From Nitrospirales bacterium (GTDB lineage: Bacteria > Nitrospirota > Nitrospiria > Nitrospirales > UBA8639), in assembly GCA_009377845.1 (NCBI GenBank), contig WHTE01000006.1, positions 1 through 50,540 of the forward strand: 50,540 nt of DNA, given 5' to 3'. This document shows positions 1 through 11,773 of this stretch, in pieces. The notes under the pieces were generated by a model. The model saw only the letters and a list, made by a program, of their open reading frames with translations. It had not been told where the DNA came from and made no database searches. The translations under genes were made by a program, and so were the position numbers. Positions within the stretch are counted from its first letter, which is position 1; each line of letters opens with the position of its first letter.

Positions 1-108
1 ACCGGAGAGTTGATCTCGCCGATTGCGATGGAGCAAGGGGTGCGGTTTGCGGTGCGAGAAGGGGGCCGAACGGTGGGAGCCGGGGTGGTCACGGAAATCG
101 TCGCGTAA
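1..108 (+). CDS. tuf: Elongation factor Tu, 3' end only (first tuf copy)
   Basis: Only the last 35 codons and the stop of an EF-Tu gene are inside the window; the frame begins T-G-E-L and ends V-V-T-E-I-V-A. The 108 bases are identical to the end of the complete tuf gene at 14937-16142, and the identity runs a few bases past the stop. EF-Tu delivers aminoacyl-tRNA to the ribosome. Its position before rpmG, tRNA-Trp, secE and nusG is the usual bacterial arrangement. Two identical copies about 16 kb apart suggest homogenisation by gene conversion (inference). Confidence 0.93.
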   Translation, partial: TGELISPIAMEQGVRFAVREGGRTVGAGVVTEIVA

Positions 109-126
109 GAACATAGGGGTATATCG

Positions 127-276
127 ATGAGAGTTATCATTTCTCTAGCTTGCGGAGACTGCAAGCGCCGAAATTATTCAACGATGAAGAACAAGAAAAA
201 CGACCCTGATCGGTTGGAAGTTAAGAAATACTGCCGATTTTGTCGAAAGCATAGTCCTCATAAAGAGGTTAAGTAA
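127..276 (+). CDS. rpmG: 50S ribosomal protein L33
   Basis: A 49-residue ORF starting at ATG 127, 18 bases after the tuf stop. It is the zinc-binding (C+) form of L33, with Cys pairs at residues 9/12 and 36/39, and the typical basic composition and length. L33 sits near the E site of the large subunit. The rpmG, tRNA-Trp, secE, nusG order is the normal context. Confidence 0.93.
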   Translation: MRVIISLACGDCKRRNYSTMKNKKNDPDRLEVKKYCRFCRKHSPHKEVK

Positions 277-314
277 TTGATGGGAGGGATCTTCTAGGGT
301 TGCGTGCAGGTTGA

Positions 315-390
315 AGGGGCATAGTGTCAACGGCTAGCACGTCGGTCTCCAAAACCGAAAGTCCGGGTTCGAATCCTGGTGCCCCTGCCA
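315..390 (+). tRNA. trnW: tRNA-Trp (anticodon CCA)
   Basis: A 76-base cloverleaf with a perfect 7-bp acceptor stem (AGGGGCA with TGCCCCT), an anticodon stem TCGGT/ACCGA enclosing CTCCAAA (anticodon CCA), and a T arm CCGGG-TTCGAAT-CCTGG. The 3' CCA is encoded. It lies between rpmG and secE, the conserved place for tRNA-Trp in many bacteria, and is probably co-transcribed with them. Confidence 0.96.
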
Positions 391-463
391 TAGTGGAGCG
401 CTGGGTGGGCGCTCATGAGCTGAAATTGTCGTTTGGATTAAGAAAAGGCTGAGGAGTTAAGGC

Positions 464-658
464 GTGTTTAAGAAAATCTGGTCTTCCGTTACGGAATTTT
501 TGGCTGACGTTCGCGGTGAGCTTAAAAAGATTTCTTATCCCACCAAGGCTGAAACCATCGGGTCGACCACGGTGGTTCTATTGTTTTGCCTTATCATGTC
601 AATGTATCTGTCTGTAGTGGATTCGTTTCTAGTTTGGTTAATCAGCAGGGTTATTTAG
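464..658 (+). CDS. secE: Preprotein translocase subunit SecE
   Basis: A 64-residue protein with a GTG start preceded by a GAGGAG ribosome binding site. It has the short single-span SecE form: an amphipathic N-terminal stretch containing the conserved region around residues 17-25 (V-R-G-E-L-K-K-I-S), then one hydrophobic segment at about 35-60. SecE clamps SecY in the SecYEG channel in the inner membrane. nusG follows after 18 bases, as in most bacteria. Confidence 0.93.
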   Translation: MFKKIWSSVTEFLADVRGELKKISYPTKAETIGSTTVVLLFCLIMSMYLSVVDSFLVWLISRVI

Positions 659-676
659 CGTAAAAGAAGGGAATTC

Positions 677-1213
677 ATGGCAAGCCATTGGTATGTCATT
701 CACACTTACGCAGGATATGAGGGACGGGTTCGAGCCGGTATCGTTGAGCGGGCGAATCAATTGGGAATGGCTGATTCAGTGGCGCAGGTCCTTGTTCCTA
801 CGGAAGACGTCGTGGAATTCAAAGATGGAAAGCGTCGAGCCTCCAAGCGAAAATTCTTTCCCGGATATGTCCTTTTGGAAGCGAACGGGCCAATCGGGGA
901 CGATGTGGTAAATATGATCAAAGAGACTCCAAAGGTCACGGGTTTTATTGGAGGGGGCACCAGGCCGATCCCTCTCGATCCGGAGGAGGTGTCAACGCTC
1001 TTGAAGCAATTGGAAGCTGGGGTGACGGCTCCCAGGGAGCTAGCGAATTTTTCCAAAGGAGACAATGTCAGGATTGTGGATGGTCCATTTTTGGGTTTCA
1101 ATGGATTGGTGGATGAGGTGGATCAAGACCATGGACGGGTCAAGGCGCTGGTCAGTATTTTTGGCCGTTCAACCCCGGTGGAATTGGCGTTTTCACAGGT
1201 TGAGCGGGTTTAG
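677..1213 (+). CDS. nusG: Transcription termination/antitermination protein NusG
   Basis: 178 residues, the usual NusG length. The NGN domain (about 1-115) begins with W-Y-V-I-H-T-Y-A-G-Y-E and contains the F-F-P-G-Y-V-L segment. The C-terminal KOW domain (about 125-178) has F-S-K-G-D-N-V-R-I-V-D-G-P-F and the terminal beta strands. NusG binds the clamp of RNA polymerase and contacts Rho or ribosomal protein S10. It follows secE directly and has an AAGAAGGG ribosome binding site. Confidence 0.96.
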   Translation: MASHWYVIHTYAGYEGRVRAGIVERANQLGMADSVAQVLVPTEDVVEFKDGKRRASKRKFFPGYVLLEANGPIGDDVVNMIKETPKVTGFIGGGTRPIPLDPEEVSTLLKQLEAGVTAPRELANFSKGDNVRIVDGPFLGFNGLVDEVDQDHGRVKALVSIFGRSTPVELAFSQVERV

Positions 1214-1279
1214 GATTGAGTGAAATTCTCCATTTTTTTATTTTAAGCAATACCAAGTGGATGCAAGGTAGGTGAAGGC

Positions 1280-1705
1280 ATGGCCAAAGAAGTAATCAGT
1301 CAAATTAAATTGCAGATTCCGGCTGGAAAAGCCAACCCCGCCCCTCCTGTCGGGCCTTCATTAGGCCAGCACGGGGTGAATATCATGGAATTTTGTAAGC
1401 AGTTTAATTCCCGGACGCAGAAGCAAGAGGGTAGTATTATCCCTGTGGTCATTTCTGTATATAAAGATCGAAGCTTCAGCTTCATTACCAAGACTCCTCC
1501 GGCATCGGACCTCCTGAAGAAGGCGGCAGGGATCATTAAAGGTTCTGGAATTCCGCATAAAAATAAAGTGGGGATCATTACCCATGCACAATTAGAGGAT
1601 ATCGCTAAATTGAAGGTCGAAGATTTAAATGCCAGTGATATTCCTGCTGCGATGAATGTGATTGCTGGGACTGCGAGAAGCATGGGTATTACGGTTGAGG
1701 GATAA
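1280..1705 (+). CDS. rplK: 50S ribosomal protein L11
   Basis: 141 residues, normal length. The N-terminal domain has the [11 protein letters not shown] signature, and the C-terminal RNA-binding domain ends in [11 protein letters not shown]11 with 23S rRNA forms the GTPase-associated centre and the thiostrepton site. It opens the rplK-rplA-rplJ-rplL series 66 bases after nusG; no clear terminator separates them. Confidence 0.97.
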   Translation: MAKEVISQIKLQIPAGKANPAPPVGPSLGQHGVNIMEFCKQFNSRTQKQEGSIIPVVISVYKDRSFSFITKTPPASDLLKKAAGIIKGSGIPHKNKVGIITHAQLEDIAKLKVEDLNASDIPAAMNVIAGTARSMGITVEG

Positions 1706-1738
1706 ATATTGGAGAGCTTTTAACAGAGGGTATGCACC

Positions 1739-2431
1739 GTGGGAAAGAAATTTGAGTTAGCTTTAGCAAAGGTAACAAAGGCACTGTATTCATTGGATGA
1801 GGCGAGTGACTTGGTCAAGCAAACCGCCTTTGCCAAATTCGATGAGACAGTAGAGATGTCTCTTTGTCTAGGGGTGGACCCCAAGCGTGCAGATCAAATG
1901 GTGCGCGGGACCACCATTCTTCCTCATGGGACGGGCAAAAAGATCCGGATTTTGGTCATTGCGAAAGGAGAAAAGGAGCAGGAGGCGCGTGAGGCCGGTG
2001 CGGATTATGTGGGGGGGGATGATCTTTTGCAAAAAATTCAAGATGGGTGGTTGGACTTTGATTCCATGATTGCGACTCCGGACACGATGGGTGCTGTCGG
2101 GAGATTGGGAAAAGTGCTGGGCCCGCGAGGGTTAATGCCCAATCCTAAAACCGGAACGGTGACTTTTGATGTCGGCAAAGCCATTCAGGAAATCCGAAAA
2201 GGTCGAGTGGAATATAAAGTTGATAAGGCGGGGAATATTCATGTTCCTGTTGGGAAGGTATCTTTTCAGGAGCAACAGATTAAAGAAAATGCCCAGGCAG
2301 TTTTTGATTCCATCCTAAAGGCCAAGCCGTCTTCTAGTAAAGGAAAGTATGTCAAAAGTGCGACCTTATCCAGCACTATGGGGCCAGGCATCCATTTAGA
2401 TAGTGTGGCGATTGCGAAGCAGGTAGGTTGA
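1739..2431 (+). CDS. rplA: 50S ribosomal protein L1
   Basis: 230 residues from a GTG start. It carries the L1 signature [17 protein letters not shown] in the middle of the chain. L1 forms the mobile stalk at the E site and in other bacteria represses its own rplK-rplA mRNA. It lies 33 bases after rplK and 30 bases before rplJ. Confidence 0.97.
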   Translation: MGKKFELALAKVTKALYSLDEASDLVKQTAFAKFDETVEMSLCLGVDPKRADQMVRGTTILPHGTGKKIRILVIAKGEKEQEAREAGADYVGGDDLLQKIQDGWLDFDSMIATPDTMGAVGRLGKVLGPRGLMPNPKTGTVTFDVGKAIQEIRKGRVEYKVDKAGNIHVPVGKVSFQEQQIKENAQAVFDSILKAKPSSSKGKYVKSATLSSTMGPGIHLDSVAIAKQVG

Positions 2432-2461
2432 ACCTTTAATCTCAGCGGGTGAGTTCGAGGT

Positions 2462-3403
2462 ATGAAAAAAACTGATAAAAATGAAGCTGTGGCGACCATG
2501 CATGAGCGATTCGCTAGTGCACGGATAGCCATTGTGACAGAGTGTGCAGGCATGCCCGTGAATCAAGTCAATGATTTGCGGAAAAGGCTTCGGCAGGCGA
2601 AGGCCAATTTGCATGTGGTGAAGAATACGCTTGCCATAAGAGCCATTGGCGGAACGCCGCTTGTCCCATTGCAAGCATTTTTTAAAGGGCAATCGGCAAT
2701 AGTGATTGGATATGATGATCCGGTATTGCCAGCAAAAGTCATACGGGATTTTATCAAAAGCGAAAAATGTGAAGAGAAATTACAGCTTAAGGGGGCAATT
2801 CTGGACGGGAACGAGCTTGATCCTGCTCGCATTTCGTCTGTGGCGGATTTACCGTCAAGGCCGGAATTGTTGTCGATGTTGCTGTCGGCCTTCCAGGGGC
2901 CGATTCGGGGGTTTGTCGGAGTGTTAGGGCAAATTGTCAGAAGCATTGTTGCGGTTTTGGCTGCAATACAAGAAAACAAAACGCAGAAAGGAGATGGGGA
3001 GATGAGTGCAACTGAGACCAAAATTTCAAAGGAAGATTTTATTAAGGCCATAGAGGGCATGAGTGTCCTGGAATTGTCGGATCTTGTTAAAGGGTTAGAG
3101 GATCGGTTTGGTGTGACGGCGGCAGCTCCGGTCGGAGTGGTGACTGCTGCGGCAGGTGCTGCTGGGGCCGCTCCTGCGGCGGAGGAAAAGACGGAGTTCA
3201 CGGTGGTTCTTGGTGGTGCCCCAGCGGACAAAAAGATTCAAGTCATTAAGGTGGTCCGAGAAATTACGGGTTTGGGTCTGAAGGAAGCCAAGGACTTAGT
3301 CGAAGCTGCTCCGAAGCCGGTGAAAGAGGGTGTGACCAAAGAGGAGTCCGAAACCATCAAGAAGAAGCTTCAAGACGTTGGTGCAACGGTCGAAGTGAAA
3401 TAG
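2462..3403 (+). CDS. rplJ: Ribosomal protein L10 fused in frame to L7/L12 (313-residue ORF)
   Basis: Residues 1-180 are L10, including the [15 protein letters not shown] rRNA-binding region and the C-terminal helix that docks L7/L12 dimers. No stop codon follows: the frame runs through G-D-G-E into codon 181, an ATG that starts a complete L7/L12. In most bacteria L10 ends just before the rplL start. One base fewer in the A-rich run 2973-2981 would put a TGA at 3003-3005, giving an ordinary ATGA overlap, so this is either a true fusion or a one-base insertion error. L10 holds several L7/L12 copies on the stalk base. Confidence 0.85.
   Translation: MKKTDKNEAVATMHERFASARIAIVTECAGMPVNQVNDLRKRLRQAKANLHVVKNTLAIRAIGGTPLVPLQAFFKGQSAIVIGYDDPVLPAKVIRDFIKSEKCEEKLQLKGAILDGNELDPARISSVADLPSRPELLSMLLSAFQGPIRGFVGVLGQIVRSIVAVLAAIQENKTQKGDGEMSATETKISKEDFIKAIEGMSVLELSDLVKGLEDRFGVTAAAPVGVVTAAAGAAGAAPAAEEKTEFTVVLGGAPADKKIQVIKVVREITGLGLKEAKDLVEAAPKPVKEGVTKEESETIKKKLQDVGATVEVK
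2987..2993 (+). promoter_or_regulatory. Internal ribosome binding site for rplL
   Basis: AAAGGAG lies 8 bases before the ATG at 3002, inside the continuous L10-L12 frame. Such a strong site implies that free L7/L12 is made by internal initiation whether or not the upstream frame is really fused. Confidence 0.75.
3002..3403 (+). CDS. rplL: 50S ribosomal protein L7/L12 (internal start)
   Basis: Starting at the internal ATG, 133 residues form a complete L7/L12: an N-terminal dimerisation helix (about 1-37), an Ala/Gly/Pro hinge (about 40-65), and the C-terminal factor-binding domain with [21 protein letters not shown]7/L12 recruits EF-Tu, EF-G and IF2. The strong ribosome binding site fits the need for several L12 copies per L10. 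See the rplJ entry for the missing stop codon upstream. Confidence 0.9.
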   Translation: MSATETKISKEDFIKAIEGMSVLELSDLVKGLEDRFGVTAAAPVGVVTAAAGAAGAAPAAEEKTEFTVVLGGAPADKKIQVIKVVREITGLGLKEAKDLVEAAPKPVKEGVTKEESETIKKKLQDVGATVEVK

Positions 3404-3496
3404 TGCTCTCTTTTCTTGAGACTGCGAAGTTCGGGCTAGGAAGGTTCGAAGACCAGCAGAGAGCGGAAGTGGCCGTTAATCCTTAAGGAGACAGGA

Positions 3497-6400
3497 ATGG
3501 GACAACCAGCCTTTGAAGGCAGCATTCAGCGACATAGTTTTTCGAAAATTCGCTCGCATATTGAGATTCCTGATTTAGTCGAGGTTCAGCGACGTTCCTA
3601 TGAAGAATTTTTGCAGGCGGAAACCTTGCCGGATCGTCGCGAGGACAAAGGATTGCATGCGGCGTTTAAAAGTGTGTTTCCCATTATGGATTACAATAAT
3701 TCGGCCATTTTAGAATTTTCCAACTATTCACTGGGAACCCCCAAGTATGACATCAGAGAATGTATTGAACAGGGGATGACCTTCGCGGCACCTTTAAAGC
3801 TTCGGGTGCGGTTAGTTGTTTTTGATCAACAAGATAAAAGTGTGAAAAACCGGGTATTGGATGTCAGGGAACAGGAAGTCTATGTCGGGGAATTGCCTTT
3901 GATGACTGATCGCGGCACCTTTATGGTGAATGGCACGGAGCGGGTGGCGGTTAGTCAGTTGCATCGATCGCCTGGGCCTTCTTTTGGGCATGATAAAGGC
4001 CGGACGCATTCAAGTGGGAAAGTCTTGTTTTCTGGTCGGATCATACCTTATCGAGGGTCATGGCTCGATTTTGAATATGATGCCAGAGATATTTTGTATG
4101 TACGGATCGATCGCCGGAGGAAGATGCCGGCCACAATTCTATTAAAGGGTTTTGGGTTTAGCACTGATGATCTTCTCAAGATGTATTACCCTGTGGAAGA
4201 AGTGCGCGTCGTCCACGGTGCATTACTCCGCAAGCTGGATCCTGACATTCATACGGGGTTGCGAGCTCCGGCTGACCTCTTCGAGAAGGGATCAAGTGAA
4301 CCTTTAGTCAAAGAAGGCATGAAGCTAAATAAGGCTCTCATGGGACGTATTCGTTCAGCCGGAATCAAGGAAATTCCAATCAAGAAAGAGGATTTATTCG
4401 GCCGGGCTGTCTTAACGGAACTGGTGGAACCTGGAACTCAAGAAGTCATTTTGGAGAAAAATCAGCGACTCACGGCACCGGTGATGGAGCAGATTCTGGA
4501 AAGCCGGGTTGAAAGTTTTAAGGTCATCTATCTGGATAGTCCCACGACCAGCCCTGTTATTCTGGATACGTTGGAAGCCGAGCGGACCAATTCAAAGGAA
4601 GAGGCCTGGGTGGAAATTTATAAACGGCTTCGGCCAGGGGAGATGCCTTCCATTGAGTCCGCAAAGTTGTTATTCGAAAATCTCTTTTTGAATCCCAAAC
4701 GGTATGATCTTTCTCCTGTGGGCCGGTTAAAGATGAACAAGCGATTTAACCTTGATTTGTCTTTGGAGCAGCGGACGTTATCTGCGCAGGACATTGTCGA
4801 AGTGGTGAGATGTTTGGTCGATCTCAAAGCTGGAAAAGGCGCGGTGGATGATATCGACCATCTGGGCAATCGTCGCGTTCGATCTGTTGGCGAGTTATTG
4901 GAGAATCAAATTCGTATTGGTCTGGCCAGAATGGAGCGCAGCATTAAGGAACGAATGAATCTGCTGGATATGGAAACTGTGTTGCCTCATGATCTGATAA
5001 ATGCCAAGCCTATTGTTGGTGCCATTAAAGAATTTTTTGCCGGAAGTCAACTGTCCCAGTTTATGGATCAAACCAACCCTTTGGCTGAAATCACGCATAA
5101 GCGAAGACTTTCAGCTTTAGGCCCTGGCGGGTTGACCAGAGAACGGGCGGGATTCGAAGTGAGGGATGTTCACCCGTCCCACTATAGTCGAATTTGTCCG
5201 ATTGAAACGCCAGAGGGACCTAACATTGGATTGATTACCTCATTAGCCACCTATGCACGGATCAATGAGTTTGGTTTTATTGAAGCGCCGTTTCGAAAGG
5301 TTCGGAAGGGCCGCGTGACGGACGAAGTAGAGTTCCTCTCGCCGTTGGATGGGGATCAGGTGGTCATTGCTCAAGCCAATTCAGCTATGAATAAGGAGGG
5401 GATGCTCACTTCAGAGACTATCACTGCCCGAGAAGCAGGAGAATTTGTGACCACTACTCCCGACAAGGTGGATTATTTAGATGTATCTCCTAAGCAAGTG
5501 GTCAGTGTGGCGACGGCGTTAATTCCATTTTTAGAGCATGATGACGCAAATCGGGCTCTCATGGGTTCGAATATGCAACGCCAAGCGGTGCCCACCGTAA
5601 AAAGTGAGGCTCCCCTGGTTGGAACGGGTATGGAAGCAGTAGTAGCGAGAGATTCTGGATATTTGGCTATTGCTCAGCGAGATGGGATTGTTGAGTCGGT
5701 GGATGCGAGAAGAATTGTGGTGAGAACTGGAATCAAAGAGAAGGATGACAAAAAAAAGAGTTCGCGAATCCTTGATACCTATGACTTAGTCAAATTCCAG
5801 CGGACGAATCAAAATACTTGTATTACCCAAACCCCCATTGTTCGAGTTGGGCAGCCTGTAAAACACGGGCAGGTCTTAGCGGATGGCCCGGCTATGGATC
5901 GCGGAGAATTGGCGTTGGGGAAAAATGCGTTGGTCGCCTTTATGCCTTGGGGTGGCTACAACTATGAGGATGCCATTCTCTTAAGTGAAAAACTGGTCAA
6001 AGAAGATATCTTTACTTCCATCCATATTGAGGAATTCGAGGTGGAGGCGCGCGACACCAAGCTAGGAAAAGAAGAAATTACCCGCGACATTCCTAACCTT
6101 GGGGAAGAGGCTCTTCGGAATTTGGATGAAAGTGGCATTGTGCGAATTGGTGCCGAGGTAAAGCCTGGCGATATTCTTGTTGGAAAAGTCACCCCTAAAG
6201 GAGAGACTCAGTTAACGCCTGAGGAAAAACTGCTACGCGCGATTTTTGGGGAAAAAGCTGGTGATGTGAAGGATACTTCGCTCCAGGTTCCTCCTGGCAT
6301 TGAGGGTATTGTGGTGGATGTCAAGATTTTTTCCCGAAAAGGGGTGGATAAAGATGAGCGCTCACGGACTATAGAGACGGATGATCGTGTAAAGGTCGAG

Positions 6401-7462
6401 CGAGACTATCAGGAAGAATTACGGATTATCGAGGAAGAGCGAAATCGTAAGATTCGGAAGCTGTTGCTTGGGCAATTTGTCGGGCGAGATCTGATGGATC
6501 CTGATAGTGGTGAAGTGATTCTGAAAAAGAAGGGGCGTATCACGGCGGAAGTTCTTCGCAAATTGTCTGACGATGATGCGCGTCGGGTGATTTTGGCTGA
6601 TGCCGAAGAGCAGAAGAAACTGGATGAGATCGAACGGGAAGCTAAAGATCAAATCGAGATCTTGCAAACGCAATACGATGAAAAAGTGGGTCGGCTTCGA
6701 CGGGGTGATGAATTGCCTCCTGGAGTCATTAAGCTTGTCAAAGTGTATTTGGCAATTAAGCGGAAAATTGCCGTGGGCGATAAAATGGCGGGCCGCCATG
6801 GAAACAAGGGCGTCGTTTCTCGGATCATGCCTGAAGAGGACATGCCTTATCTTCCGGATGGAACGCCTGTTGAAATCGTTCTGAATCCTCTGGGGGTTCC
6901 CTCCCGAATGAATGTGGGACAAATTCTGGAGACCCATTTGGGGTGGGCGGCAAAAGCTCTGGGCATCCACGTGGAAACTCCCGTGTTTGATGGAGCATCG
7001 GAAAGGGAAATAAAAGAATTATTGAAAAAAGCTAAACTTCCGGAGTCAGGTCAATCAGTCGTCTATGATGGCCGGACAGGGGAACCCTTTAAGAGTCCGA
7101 TCACTGTGGGGTACATGTATATGTTGAAGCTTCACCATTTGGTTGACGATAAAATTCACGCCCGCTCAATAGGACCATATTCGCTGGTTACGCAGCAACC
7201 GCTTGGAGGAAAAGCTCAATTTGGTGGTCAACGCTTAGGGGAGATGGAGGTCTGGGCTCTTCAGGCGTATGGGGCGGCTTCCACCTTGCAGGAGTTTTTG
7301 ACTGTGAAATCCGATGATGTGCCGGGACGGTCACGAATGTATGAAGCGATCGTAAAAGGAGAGAACTTCCTTGAGCCGGGTCTTCCGGAGTCCTTTAATG
7401 TCTTAGTGAAGGAATTGCAAAGTTTAGGGTTGGATGTGGAGCTTATCAAATCTGCTGATTAA
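3497..7462 (+). CDS. rpoB: DNA-directed RNA polymerase subunit beta
   Basis: 1321 residues, full length. The rifampicin region is intact and of sensitive type, with [11 protein letters not shown] followed by [14 protein letters not shown]. Other beta hallmarks are [47 protein letters not shown], and the C-terminal [10 protein letters not shown]. Start ATG 3497 has a good AAGGAG site. It is 93 bases after rplL and 53 before rpoC. Confidence 0.98.
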   Translation: MGQPAFEGSIQRHSFSKIRSHIEIPDLVEVQRRSYEEFLQAETLPDRREDKGLHAAFKSVFPIMDYNNSAILEFSNYSLGTPKYDIRECIEQGMTFAAPLKLRVRLVVFDQQDKSVKNRVLDVREQEVYVGELPLMTDRGTFMVNGTERVAVSQLHRSPGPSFGHDKGRTHSSGKVLFSGRIIPYRGSWLDFEYDARDILYVRIDRRRKMPATILLKGFGFSTDDLLKMYYPVEEVRVVHGALLRKLDPDIHTGLRAPADLFEKGSSEPLVKEGMKLNKALMGRIRSAGIKEIPIKKEDLFGRAVLTELVEPGTQEVILEKNQRLTAPVMEQILESRVESFKVIYLDSPTTSPVILDTLEAERTNSKEEAWVEIYKRLRPGEMPSIESAKLLFENLFLNPKRYDLSPVGRLKMNKRFNLDLSLEQRTLSAQDIVEVVRCLVDLKAGKGAVDDIDHLGNRRVRSVGELLENQIRIGLARMERSIKERMNLLDMETVLPHDLINAKPIVGAIKEFFAGSQLSQFMDQTNPLAEITHKRRLSALGPGGLTRERAGFEVRDVHPSHYSRICPIETPEGPNIGLITSLATYARINEFGFIEAPFRKVRKGRVTDEVEFLSPLDGDQVVIAQANSAMNKEGMLTSETITAREAGEFVTTTPDKVDYLDVSPKQVVSVATALIPFLEHDDANRALMGSNMQRQAVPTVKSEAPLVGTGMEAVVARDSGYLAIAQRDGIVESVDARRIVVRTGIKEKDDKKKSSRILDTYDLVKFQRTNQNTCITQTPIVRVGQPVKHGQVLADGPAMDRGELALGKNALVAFMPWGGYNYEDAILLSEKLVKEDIFTSIHIEEFEVEARDTKLGKEEITRDIPNLGEEALRNLDESGIVRIGAEVKPGDILVGKVTPKGETQLTPEEKLLRAIFGEKAGDVKDTSLQVPPGIEGIVVDVKIFSRKGVDKDERSRTIETDDRVKVERDYQEELRIIEEERNRKIRKLLLGQFVGRDLMDPDSGEVILKKKGRITAEVLRKLSDDDARRVILADAEEQKKLDEIEREAKDQIEILQTQYDEKVGRLRRGDELPPGVIKLVKVYLAIKRKIAVGDKMAGRHGNKGVVSRIMPEEDMPYLPDGTPVEIVLNPLGVPSRMNVGQILETHLGWAAKALGIHVETPVFDGASEREIKELLKKAKLPESGQSVVYDGRTGEPFKSPITVGYMYMLKLHHLVDDKIHARSIGPYSLVTQQPLGGKAQFGGQRLGEMEVWALQAYGAASTLQEFLTVKSDDVPGRSRMYEAIVKGENFLEPGLPESFNVLVKELQSLGLDVELIKSAD

Positions 7463-7515
7463 GCCAATAGTCTGCTTGTGCATTCCCACCATTCAACATA
7501 ATCGGAGGAACGAAC

Positions 7516-10500
7516 TTGGAAAGTATCTATTCGCTCTTTGAAAAGCCTCGTGACGCGGTTTCGTTTGATGCCATGCGGATTCGAATCGCTTCGCCTGAGA
7601 AAATCCGCTCATGGTCCTACGGCGAGGTGAAAAAGCCTGAGACGATTAACTATCGGTCCTTTAAGCCTGAACGGGATGGTCTATTTTGCGCAAAAATTTT
7701 CGGGCCAACGAAGGATTGGGAATGTAATTGCGGTAAATACAAGCGGATGAAGCACCGTGGGATTGTGTGTGATAAATGCGGAGTGGAAGTCATTCAGTCG
7801 AAAGTTCGACGGGAGAGAATGGGTCATATCGAATTGGCAGCTCCTGTTGCCCATATTTGGTTTCTAAAGGGTGTGCCCAGCCGAATTGGCATCCTTTTGG
7901 ACATGAGTTTAAAGCAGTTGGAGAAGATCCTGTATTTTGAGGCGTATGTGGTCCTGGATCCGGGCAATACCAATTTGCGAGAACGAGAGTTATTGACCGA
8001 GGAAAGATATCGTGAGTGCGTAGAGGAGAATGGGGCCAATTCCTTTAAGGTGGGTATTGGTGCCGAGGCCATTCGTGAATTGTTACGGAAGGTCGATATT
8101 AGTGCCTTGTGGGATGAGCGGCATGTCAAGATCAAAAGTACAACCTCCGCAGCTGTGGGGAAAAAGCTAACGAAGCGATTGAAAGTGATCGAGGCGTTCC
8201 ATAAATCAGGGAATAATCCAGAATGGATGATTATGGATGCCATTCCGGTTCTGCCACCAGAGCTTCGCCCTCTGGTGCCTTTGGATGGCGGACGATTCGC
8301 TACCTCTGATCTGAATGATCTCTACCGTCGAGTGATTAACCGCAATAACCGTCTTAAACGATTGGTGGAATTGAAAGCTCCTGGCGTCATTATCCGCAAT
8401 GAAATGCGGATGCTCCAGGAAGCGGTTGATGCGTTGTTTGATAATGGGCGTCGGGGGCGGGTGATTCGTGGAGCGAATAAGCGTCCCTTGAAGTCATTGA
8501 GTGATATGTTGAAAGGGAAGCAAGGGCGGTTTAGGCAGAACCTTCTGGGAAAACGGGTTGATTATTCTGGGCGATCGGTCATTGTGGTAGGTCCAGAATT
8601 ACGGCTCAACCAATGCGGACTGCCTAAAAAAATGGCTTTGGAATTATTTAAGCCGTTTATATTTCACAAATTGGAAGAACGCGGAGCCGCAACCACTATC
8701 AAGAGTGCTAAGCGATTGGTTGAGAAGGAGCGTCCCGAAGTATGGGATGTTCTTGATGAAGTCATTCGGGAGCACCCGGTTATGTTGAATCGTGCTCCTA
8801 CCCTTCATCGACTGGGGATTCAGGCTTTTGATCCCATTTTGGTTGAAGGAAAAGCTATTCGTCTTCATCCGTTGGTCTGCGCGGCCTTTAATGCAGACTT
8901 TGATGGGGACCAAATGGCTGTGCACGTTCCTCTTTCGGTAGAAGCGCAAATTGAGTGTCGGGTATTGATGATGGCTGCCAATAATGTTCTTTCTCCGGCT
9001 AATGGCCGACCGTTGTCTATCCCCTCTCAGGATATGGTGTTAGGGTGTTATTGGTTGACCAAAGACCGTGATGGCGCCCGTGGAGAGGGAAAAATCTTCT
9101 CGTCTACAGATGAAGTCCGAATCGCCTATGATGCGCAGGAAGTCGATGAGCAGGCCAGAATCAAAGTGCGGATTGAAGGAGATTTAATTGATACGACGGT
9201 TGGACGAGTTATTCTCTCTGAGGTGTTGCCCTCCAGTATGCCATTTTCGCACGTGAATCAGCTCATGACAAAAAAGGAGCTGACCAAATTGGTAGATCGT
9301 GTTTATCGCCAGGCCGGTTTGCATGAAGTGGTCATCATGCTTGATCGATTAAAAGACTTAGGATTCTCTTATGCCACCAAGGCTGGTGTTTCGATTTGTA
9401 TCGACAATATGCATATTCCTTCTCGTAAGGTGGAATTAATCAAGCGGGCAGAAGGCGATGTTTTGCAAGTTCGTGAGCAATACAGCGAAGGGTTGATTAC
9501 CAATGGGGAGCGGTATAACAAGGTTATCGATATTTGGGCTCACGTCGGTGAGCAAGTTGCCATAGAAATGATGAAAGAAATTAGTGAGGGGGCCGGACGG
9601 GATGCCGCAGAGGGGCTTAACCCTATCTATATGATGGCGGATTCAGGTGCTCGGGGAAGTTCTCAGCAGATTCGGCAATTAGGAGGAATGCGTGGTCTCA
9701 TGGCCAAGCCTTCCGGAGAAATCATTGAAACCCCTATTACTGCCAATTTTCGAGAAGGTCTGACGGTCTTGCAATATTTTATTTCCACTCATGGAGCAAG
9801 AAAGGGGCTCGCCGATACGGCCTTAAAAACGGCCAATTCAGGATATCTGACTCGGCGGCTGGTCGATACGGCGCAGGATGTGATTATCAGTGAGCCCGAT
9901 TGCTTGACAACAGATGGCATCATTGTGTCGGCGTTGATAGAGGGAGGTGAAGTGATTCAACCTCTGGATGAGCGAATTCTCGGGCGGTTAACAGCGGAGG
10001 ATGTGCATGATCCCGTCACACAAGAAATTATTGTTAAAGCTCATGAAGAATTAAACGAAGATCTTTGTAAAACTATTGTGGAAGCTGGAATAGATCACGT
10101 GAAAATCCGTTCCGTCCTTACATGCCAGTCTCGTTGGGGAGTTTGTGTCAAGTGTTACGGTAGAGATTTGGCGCGTGGCCGTCTTGTGGAGAAGGGTGAG
10201 CCTGTTGGTGTCATTGCGGCTCAGTCTATCGGGGAGCCAGGAACTCAGTTAACCATGCGGACTTTTCACATTGGGGGAACGGCCAGTAAGGTAGTGGAGC
10301 AAACCGTTCTGGAATCTAAGCACGATGGAACGATTAAATTTTTAAGTTTTGACACTAAGAAAAATGCTGATTTCCATAATCCCGCCTTGGCGGTAAAAAC
10401 TCGACAGGGAGATTGGGTGGTGATGGTAAGAAATGCCAAGGTTGCGGTTTGTGATGAGACGGGCCGCGAACGGGAAAAATATCCGGTGGTTTATGGAGCT

Positions 10501-11670
10501 AAGATAAAAGTAAAGGATGGTGGAAAGGTCGAAATTGGGCAAAAGTTTGTGGAGTGGGATCCGTATACTCTCACCATATTAACGGAAGTTGGGGGAAAGG
10601 TGGCTTTCGGTGATATCACTGAAGGGGTCACCATGAAAGAGGAGGTCGATGAAGTCACGGGTCTTTCGCGCCGCGTGGTCATCGAGCAAGCTGGGACGAA
10701 TTTGCGCCCACGCTTGTCTGTCAAGGACGAGTCGGGAAAGACCGCCAGGCTTGCCTCAGGTTCACCCGCACGGTACCTTCTTCCTGTTGGAGCTCATATT
10801 TTTGTTGAAAAGGGTGCCATGGTGTATCCGGGTGATGTGTTAGCAAAAATTCCCAGAGAAACGACTAAAACCAAAGATATTACCGGAGGGTTGCCTCGGG
10901 TGGCCGAATTGTTCGAAGCGAGAAAACCAAAGGAACATGCAGTGGTAAGCGAAATTGATGGAGAGGTGTCTTTTGGCGGATTTGTGAAGGGACTTCGCAA
11001 AGTTGTCGTGGATAACAAAATTGGTGATGTGAAGGAATATTTCATTCCACGGGGCCGACACGTTAATGTTCATGAAGGGGATTGGGTTCGAGCTGGCGAG
11101 CCATTAATGGATGGATCTGCTAATCCGCATGATATTCTCAGTGTCTTGGGTCCACGTGAGTTGCAGAAGTATTTGGTGAATGAGGTGCAAGAGGTCTATC
11201 GCCTTCAGGGTGTGGTGATTAATGACAAGCATATTGAAGTTATCACGCGGCAAATGTTGAAAAAGGTGAGAATTGAAGATGCTGGCGATAGTTCATTCTT
11301 GCCGGGAACCCAAGTAAATAAATCGGTTTTTGATGATGAAAATGAGAAGGTGCTTTCCGAAGGAGGAAAACCGGCTTTAGGCAAGCCGGTCTTGCTGGGA
11401 ATTACAAAAGCTTCTCTTAGTACCGATAGCTTTATTTCCGGAGCGTCGTTCCAAGAGACCACTCGAGTTCTTACAGAGGCTGCCATAAATGGGCGCACGG
11501 ATGACCTGCGTGGATTAAAGGAAAATGTGATTGTGGGCAGGTTGATTCCGGCTGGTACTGGTTGGGGTGAGTACCGCGAAACATTTGTTCCTAAGCGAAC
11601 GGAAGAAGAGGCGCTATCTTCTGAGGAGCCGTCAACTGTGGATAAAGTTAAATTGCAAGTAGGTAAATAA
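7516..11670 (+). CDS. rpoC: DNA-directed RNA polymerase subunit beta'
   Basis: 1384 residues. The start is TTG 7516 behind ATCGGAGGAA; the chain begins M-E-S-I-Y-S-L-F-E, as expected for beta'. The N-terminal zinc site is Cys 70, 72, 85 and 88. The catalytic Mg loop N-A-D-F-D-G-D-Q-M is at about residues 459-467 with all three Asp present. A second zinc cluster occurs around [12 protein letters not shown], and the trigger loop region has [12 protein letters not shown]. Co-transcribed with rpoB. Confidence 0.98.
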   Translation: MESIYSLFEKPRDAVSFDAMRIRIASPEKIRSWSYGEVKKPETINYRSFKPERDGLFCAKIFGPTKDWECNCGKYKRMKHRGIVCDKCGVEVIQSKVRRERMGHIELAAPVAHIWFLKGVPSRIGILLDMSLKQLEKILYFEAYVVLDPGNTNLRERELLTEERYRECVEENGANSFKVGIGAEAIRELLRKVDISALWDERHVKIKSTTSAAVGKKLTKRLKVIEAFHKSGNNPEWMIMDAIPVLPPELRPLVPLDGGRFATSDLNDLYRRVINRNNRLKRLVELKAPGVIIRNEMRMLQEAVDALFDNGRRGRVIRGANKRPLKSLSDMLKGKQGRFRQNLLGKRVDYSGRSVIVVGPELRLNQCGLPKKMALELFKPFIFHKLEERGAATTIKSAKRLVEKERPEVWDVLDEVIREHPVMLNRAPTLHRLGIQAFDPILVEGKAIRLHPLVCAAFNADFDGDQMAVHVPLSVEAQIECRVLMMAANNVLSPANGRPLSIPSQDMVLGCYWLTKDRDGARGEGKIFSSTDEVRIAYDAQEVDEQARIKVRIEGDLIDTTVGRVILSEVLPSSMPFSHVNQLMTKKELTKLVDRVYRQAGLHEVVIMLDRLKDLGFSYATKAGVSICIDNMHIPSRKVELIKRAEGDVLQVREQYSEGLITNGERYNKVIDIWAHVGEQVAIEMMKEISEGAGRDAAEGLNPIYMMADSGARGSSQQIRQLGGMRGLMAKPSGEIIETPITANFREGLTVLQYFISTHGARKGLADTALKTANSGYLTRRLVDTAQDVIISEPDCLTTDGIIVSALIEGGEVIQPLDERILGRLTAEDVHDPVTQEIIVKAHEELNEDLCKTIVEAGIDHVKIRSVLTCQSRWGVCVKCYGRDLARGRLVEKGEPVGVIAAQSIGEPGTQLTMRTFHIGGTASKVVEQTVLESKHDGTIKFLSFDTKKNADFHNPALAVKTRQGDWVVMVRNAKVAVCDETGREREKYPVVYGAKIKVKDGGKVEIGQKFVEWDPYTLTILTEVGGKVAFGDITEGVTMKEEVDEVTGLSRRVVIEQAGTNLRPRLSVKDESGKTARLASGSPARYLLPVGAHIFVEKGAMVYPGDVLAKIPRETTKTKDITGGLPRVAELFEARKPKEHAVVSEIDGEVSFGGFVKGLRKVVVDNKIGDVKEYFIPRGRHVNVHEGDWVRAGEPLMDGSANPHDILSVLGPRELQKYLVNEVQEVYRLQGVVINDKHIEVITRQMLKKVRIEDAGDSSFLPGTQVNKSVFDDENEKVLSEGGKPALGKPVLLGITKASLSTDSFISGASFQETTRVLTEAAINGRTDDLRGLKENVIVGRLIPAGTGWGEYRETFVPKRTEEEALSSEEPSTVDKVKLQVGK

Positions 11671-11692
11671 GAGTTTAAAATCTGTAACTATC

Positions 11693-11721
11693 TTGACAGA
11701 AGGGTACTGAATCTATAGGAT
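11693..11721 (+). promoter_or_regulatory. Sigma70-type promoter for the str cluster
   Basis: TTGACA at 11693-11698, a 17-base spacer and TAGGAT at 11716-11721, in the 103-base gap between rpoC and rpsL. Transcription would start near 11728, about 45 bases before rpsL. It could supply rpsL-rpsG-fusA-tuf and perhaps the genes beyond, in addition to read-through from rpoC. Confidence 0.7.
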
Positions 11722-11773
11722 TGTCAGGTTCTCACAATTAATTAAATTTTAAAGAGCATGATTTGGAATATTT

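Noticed and set aside
2563-3231. 222-codon minus-strand ORF opposite rplJ-rplL
   Set aside because: It is the mirror of Ala/Gly-rich L12 codons; no family similarity, no ribosome binding site, and the opposite strand is a certain ribosomal gene.
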